From: DAOMNN01 sp050486545
GTDB taxonomy: Bacteria > Pseudomonadota > Gammaproteobacteria > Burkholderiales > Rhodocyclaceae
Assembly (NCBI GenBank): GCA_050486545.1
Contig: JBJHDM010000024.1
Location: forward strand, 1 to 46,170
Length of the DNA: 46,170 nucleotides
Reading direction: 5' to 3'
Shown here piece by piece: positions 43,480 to 46,170 of this stretch. The notes beneath the pieces were generated by a model. That model was given only the letters and a program-made list of their open reading frames with translations. It had not been told where the DNA came from and searched no databases. The first letter of the stretch is position 1. Each line of letters begins with the position of its first letter. The position numbers and the translations under genes were made by a program.

Positions 43480-44181
43480 ATGAACGCAAACGCCGATCCC
43501 GCAGAAGTCCGGAAATTCAGTGACCTCGCCCACCGCTGGTGGGATCCCGAATCCGAGTTTCGTCCCCTGCACGAGATCAACCCGCTGCGTCTGGGCTGGA
43601 TCGACCGGCACGCGGCGCTCGCGGGGAAAACCGTGCTCGATATCGGCTGCGGCGGAGGCATCCTCTCGGAGAGCATGGCGGCACTGGGTGCCACCGTGAC
43701 GGGCATCGATCTGTCGGAAAAGGCCCTCGGCGTGGCACGTCTGCATTTGTTCGAGAGCGGACACCACGTCGACTACCATCATGCGAGCGCCGAAGTCTTC
43801 GCCGAAGCGCACCCGGAAGGCTTCGATGTCGTCACCTGCATGGAGATGCTCGAGCACGTCCCCGACCCCGCCAGCACCGTCGCCGCATGCGCGCGGCTGG
43901 TCAAACCGGGCGGACAGGTCTTCTTCTCGACGCTGAACCGCAACCCCAAGGCCTACCTCTTCGCGGTGATTGGCGCCGAGTACGTACTCAAATTGCTGCC
44001 CAAGGGGACGCACGATTACGCGAAGTTCATCAAACCGTCCGAACTCGCACGTTATTGCCGGGAAGCCGGGCTGGAGGTCTCGGAACTGATCGGCATGAGC
44101 TACAACCCACTCACCCGTGTCTATTCGCTGGGCACCGATGCCAGCGTGAACTATCTCATCCATGCGCGAAAGGCGGACTGA
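43480..44181 (+). CDS. ubiG: Ubiquinone O-methyltransferase UbiG
   Basis: A 233-residue SAM-dependent enzyme carrying out both O-methylations of ubiquinone synthesis. The N-terminal KFSDLAHRWWDPESEFRPLH is characteristic of UbiG. SAM motif I is VLDIGCGGGILSESMA, and CMEMLEHVPDP and RNPKAYLFAVIGAEYVL follow. It overlaps gph by 20 bp, the usual ubiG-gph unit. Confidence 0.95.
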   Translation: MNANADPAEVRKFSDLAHRWWDPESEFRPLHEINPLRLGWIDRHAALAGKTVLDIGCGGGILSESMAALGATVTGIDLSEKALGVARLHLFESGHHVDYHHASAEVFAEAHPEGFDVVTCMEMLEHVPDPASTVAACARLVKPGGQVFFSTLNRNPKAYLFAVIGAEYVLKLLPKGTHDYAKFIKPSELARYCREAGLEVSELIGMSYNPLTRVYSLGTDASVNYLIHARKAD

Positions 44182-44836
44182 GGCGGTCCTGTTCGACCTC
44201 GACGGCACGCTCGCCGATACCGCTCCGGATCTCGGTGCCGCCGCAAACCTGCTCCGTGCCGAACTGGGGCTCGCACCGGTCCCCCTCGAACGCCTGCGCC
44301 CCCACACCTCTCACGGCGTGCGCGGCATGCTCGGCGCCGCCCTTGCGGTCACGCCGGAAGATCCGCGCTACCTCGAATACTCCGAGCGTTTCCTGCAGCA
44401 CTACGAAAGCCGCCTGTGCGTCGATACGCGCCTTTTCGACGACATGCATGCGCTGCTTGACGCCCTCGACACCGCTTCCATTCCGTGGGGTGTCGTGACG
44501 AACAAGCGCCGACGGTTTACCGAACCGCTGATGGCCGCATTGCAGCTCGACCGGCGCGCGTGCTGCATCGTCAGCGGGGATTCGGCACCTCATCCCAAGC
44601 CAGCTCCCGACCCCCTGTTGCTGGCATGCGAGATGGCGGCTCTCCGTCCGCAGACCTGCCTGTACGTCGGCGACGATATCCGCGACATCCAGGCCGGCCG
44701 CGCGGCGGGCATGCGAACCGTTGCGGCCGCCTACGGCTACCTCGGAAACGAGGCCCCGATCGAATCCTGGAACGCCGACGAGGTGATCCTCTCCCCGTTG
44801 GAACTCCTGCCGCTTGCCGGCGTCACAGCGTGGTAA
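44162..44836 (+). CDS. gph: Phosphoglycolate phosphatase (HAD family)
   Basis: A 224-residue HAD hydrolase. Motif I is LFDLDGTLADT with the nucleophile Asp, motif II VVTNKRRR, motif III HPKPAPDPLL and motif IV YVGDDIRDIQAG. It removes 2-phosphoglycolate from DNA repair or oxygenase side reactions. A MupP-like role in wall recycling is an alternative often found next to ubiG. Its start lies within ubiG. Confidence 0.88.
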   Translation: MRERRTEAVLFDLDGTLADTAPDLGAAANLLRAELGLAPVPLERLRPHTSHGVRGMLGAALAVTPEDPRYLEYSERFLQHYESRLCVDTRLFDDMHALLDALDTASIPWGVVTNKRRRFTEPLMAALQLDRRACCIVSGDSAPHPKPAPDPLLLACEMAALRPQTCLYVGDDIRDIQAGRAAGMRTVAAAYGYLGNEAPIESWNADEVILSPLELLPLAGVTAW

Positions 44837-44887
44837 CATGAAGCTTGAAATTCCGGGGAACATCCCCAGATACGTTTCAACTCGCAA

Positions 44888-45265
44888 GGGGCCGACCTGG
44901 CTTCGACGTGGGTCGCGAAGCAGCGCAGTGCATACCGAGGACCAGTGACCTCGTAAATCCATCTGGAAAACCATAAACGCCAACGACGAGCGTTTCGCTC
45001 TAGCCGCTTAACACCGGTTAGCGCTGCACCGGCAGGTCTCTGGGCCGGGTGGTCTTAGCGCAAGCTGAGCCGCTGCAGTGTCATTTACAGAGAATCGCGA
45101 GCAGGGCCGGGTTACTTGGCCCCGCAGCTAAAGGTAAGGTAACTCGCCCCTGTCCGGCCTGCCGATCGGCTAAGTCAGGGGTCAAATTCAAATAGGTCGG
45201 ATAAGTATGTAGATCTGTCTGTAGAGGACTTGCGGACGGGGGTTCGATTCCCCCCGGCTCCACCA
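44888..45265 (+). ncRNA. ssrA: tmRNA (one-piece)
   Basis: A 378-nt transfer-messenger RNA that rescues stalled ribosomes. The 5' end GGGGCCGACCTGGCTTCGAC pairs through GGGGCCG with CGGCTCC, followed by ACCA at the 3' end (45265), with T arm GGGGGTTCGATTCCCCC. The tag frame sits between pseudoknot regions. It is not permuted into two pieces. It lies 51 bp after gph and has its own terminator. Confidence 0.96.
44979..45011 (+). other. tmRNA proteolysis tag reading frame
   Basis: The codons GCC AAC GAC GAG CGT TTC GCT CTA GCC GCT TAA encode the degradation tag ANDERFALAA, a form common in betaproteobacteria. The resume codon is GCC at 44979. Confidence 0.93.
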
Positions 45266-45271
45266 ATAATG

Positions 45272-45299
45272 AAACCCCAACCGTTCTCGGTTGGGGTTT
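45272..45299 (+). terminator. Rho-independent terminator of ssrA
   Basis: The 12-bp stem AAACCCCAACCG/CGGTTGGGGTTT, loop TTCT, is followed by TTTTTC. It begins 6 nt after the tmRNA CCA. Confidence 0.95.
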
Positions 45300-45566
45300 T
45301 TTCTTGCCCGATCGCGCCGATTCCCGCGTGTTCTTGGGGGTTCCTGCGGAAGCCTGCGGACTTCGCCGGTCAGCGTCTCGGCCCGTTCCGGGCCACATTC
45401 CACTCTCTCCTGGCCATTCCTCGCTCCCACCTCGCTCCCTGAAACCGGCCCGAAGTCCGCAAAGGCCATAAGTCAGCGCCATACAGATCAAAGAGTTACG
45501 CGCGGACGAATCAAGCGGTTGGATTGCAGCATCGGGGAGCAAAGGAAACCGCCTTGGTTGTGTTTT
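45300..45566. other. Gene-free stretch between ssrA and the antitoxin gene
   Basis: No supported gene, RNA or repeat of the tmRNA 3' end is seen. A minus-strand open frame covering part of this stretch and antisense to tmRNA is considered an artefact. Confidence 0.4.
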
Positions 45567-45592
45567 GTCGGTACATATTGACAACTACCGAC
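45567..45592. promoter_or_regulatory. Candidate AbiEi autoregulatory operator
   Basis: A perfect 7-bp inverted repeat, GTCGGTA (45567-45573) and TACCGAC (45586-45592), with a 12-bp spacer (19 bp centre to centre), ends 3 bp before the first ATG. A -10-like TACATAT lies inside it at 45572-45578, so binding would block transcription or initiation. AbiEi antitoxins are known to repress their own promoter through inverted repeats. Confidence 0.55.
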
Positions 45593-45595
45593 GTA

Positions 45596-46170
45596 ATGCA
45601 ACATCATGGTGGCATGGAAACTTCGCACCAGACCATTCTCGATCTCGCCGCCCAGCGCGGCCTCATACGCCCGCGAGATCTCGACGCGCTGGGTCTGCCC
45701 AGTGTCGCCCTCACGCGGCTGGTTCGGCAGGGCCTGCTCGTCCGCGTGGGTCGCGGTCTGTATGCCCGTCCCGATCGCAGCGTATCCGAGCATGGCACGC
45801 TGGCCGAGGTGGCCCGCAAACACCCGCAAGCCATCGTCTGCCTGCTGTCAGCACTGCGGGTGCACGACCTCACCACGCAGTCGCCATTCGAGGTCTGGCT
45901 CGCCATTCCCAACAAGGCGCGTGCGCCGAAGATGGACTATCCGCCGCTGCGCATCGTGCGCTTCTCCGGCGCTGCGCTGACCGATGGGATTGAAGAGCAC
46001 CAGATCGATGGCGTGACCGTGCGCGTGACCAACGTCGCCCGCACCGTGGCCGACTGCTTCAAGTTCCGCAACAAGATCGGCCTCGATGTCGCGATGGAAG
46101 CCCTGCAGGAAGCCTGGCGAGCCAAGCGCGTGAGCATGAACGAACTCTGGCGCTATGCATCGCTGTGCCG
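45596..46170 (+). CDS. AbiEi-family antitoxin/transcriptional regulator (partial, right edge)
   Basis: 191 codons are visible and the frame is still open at the window edge. An N-terminal winged-helix domain (about 8-60: QTILDLAAQRGLIRPRDLDA, then TRLVRQGLLVRVGRGLYARP) is followed by an AbiEi C-terminal-type domain (VCLLSALRVHDLTTQSPFEV, IDGVTVRVTNVARTVADCFK). The family is the antitoxin of type IV AbiE systems, whose toxin AbiEii is a nucleotidyltransferase that would lie to the right, outside the window. Start ATG 45596 or 45614. It is accessory in character and next to ssrA. Confidence 0.82.
   Translation, partial: MQHHGGMETSHQTILDLAAQRGLIRPRDLDALGLPSVALTRLVRQGLLVRVGRGLYARPDRSVSEHGTLAEVARKHPQAIVCLLSALRVHDLTTQSPFEVWLAIPNKARAPKMDYPPLRIVRFSGAALTDGIEEHQIDGVTVRVTNVARTVADCFKFRNKIGLDVAMEALQEAWRAKRVSMNELWRYASLC

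Noticed and set aside
45081..45584. Minus-strand open frame encoding a peptide with EPGGIEPPSA
   Set aside because: It is antisense to the 3' part of tmRNA and its terminator. This peptide type is a familiar false gene call arising from antisense tRNA/tmRNA sequence, and has no start signal of its own.

Overview
The window is a G+C-rich proteobacterial chromosome segment, most likely betaproteobacterial (Rhodocyclales/Nitrosomonadales/Burkholderiales-like). The evidence is a one-piece tmRNA with the tag ANDERFALAA, the order gyrA-serC-pheA-hisC-tyrA-aroA-cmk-rpsA-ihfB-lapA-lapB-cysM, the ompA/ubiG/gph neighbourhood, and surE-pcm-nlpD-rpoS. Family names come from reading the translated sequence; no database was searched.

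Left edge (1-1.6 kb) is accessory DNA. The right end of an IS21-type element cuts into an IS481-type transposase remnant. A small membrane protein and a divergent XRE regulator follow, ending in a gene-free stretch beside tRNA-Ser(UGA). Next to that tRNA (1.7-1.82 kb) is a second, broken tRNA-Ser copy whose anticodon is split by a 52-bp palindrome-rich insertion.

1.9-6.9 kb holds housekeeping genes: rlmD, a conserved hypothetical gene, bamC and dapA, then a histone-deacetylase-like hydrolase. 7.0-11.9 kb is a tightly overlapping plus-strand operon moxR / DUF58 / tgpA-like transglutaminase / mltB, which looks like a cell-envelope unit.

11.9-40.2 kb is a run of about 28 kb with every gene on the minus strand. 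In transcription order it is gyrA, serC, pheA, hisC, tyrA, an aroA-cmk fusion (aromatic amino acid, serine and histidine synthesis with DNA gyrase), rpsA-ihfB, lapA-lapB (LPS control), cysM, ydbH-ynbE-ydbL (envelope lipid transport), a PolB-like exonuclease, tRNA-Val(GAC), thrS-infC-rpmI-rplT-pheS-pheT-ihfA-merR (translation), tRNA-Pro(GGG) and surE-pcm-nlpD-rpoS (stress survival). infC begins with ATC, and the rpmI leader holds an inverted repeat that could be an autoregulatory stem.

40.4-45.3 kb is on the plus strand. Two OmpA-like paralogues with nearly identical cysteine-containing N-terminal domains flank an MtaD-type deaminase; then come ubiG, gph and ssrA (tmRNA). Beyond the ssrA terminator the window ends in an AbiEi-type antitoxin gene, cut by the edge, with a 7-bp inverted repeat that looks like an autoregulatory operator. 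Both flanks therefore look like accessory DNA next to small RNA genes (tRNA-Ser and ssrA), the usual landing sites of genomic islands.

No CRISPR array, obvious phage module or large unknown multigene system was seen. The best candidates for something new are the split tRNA-Ser copy, the rpmI leader structure, the paired OmpA proteins around mtaD and the AbiEi operator.
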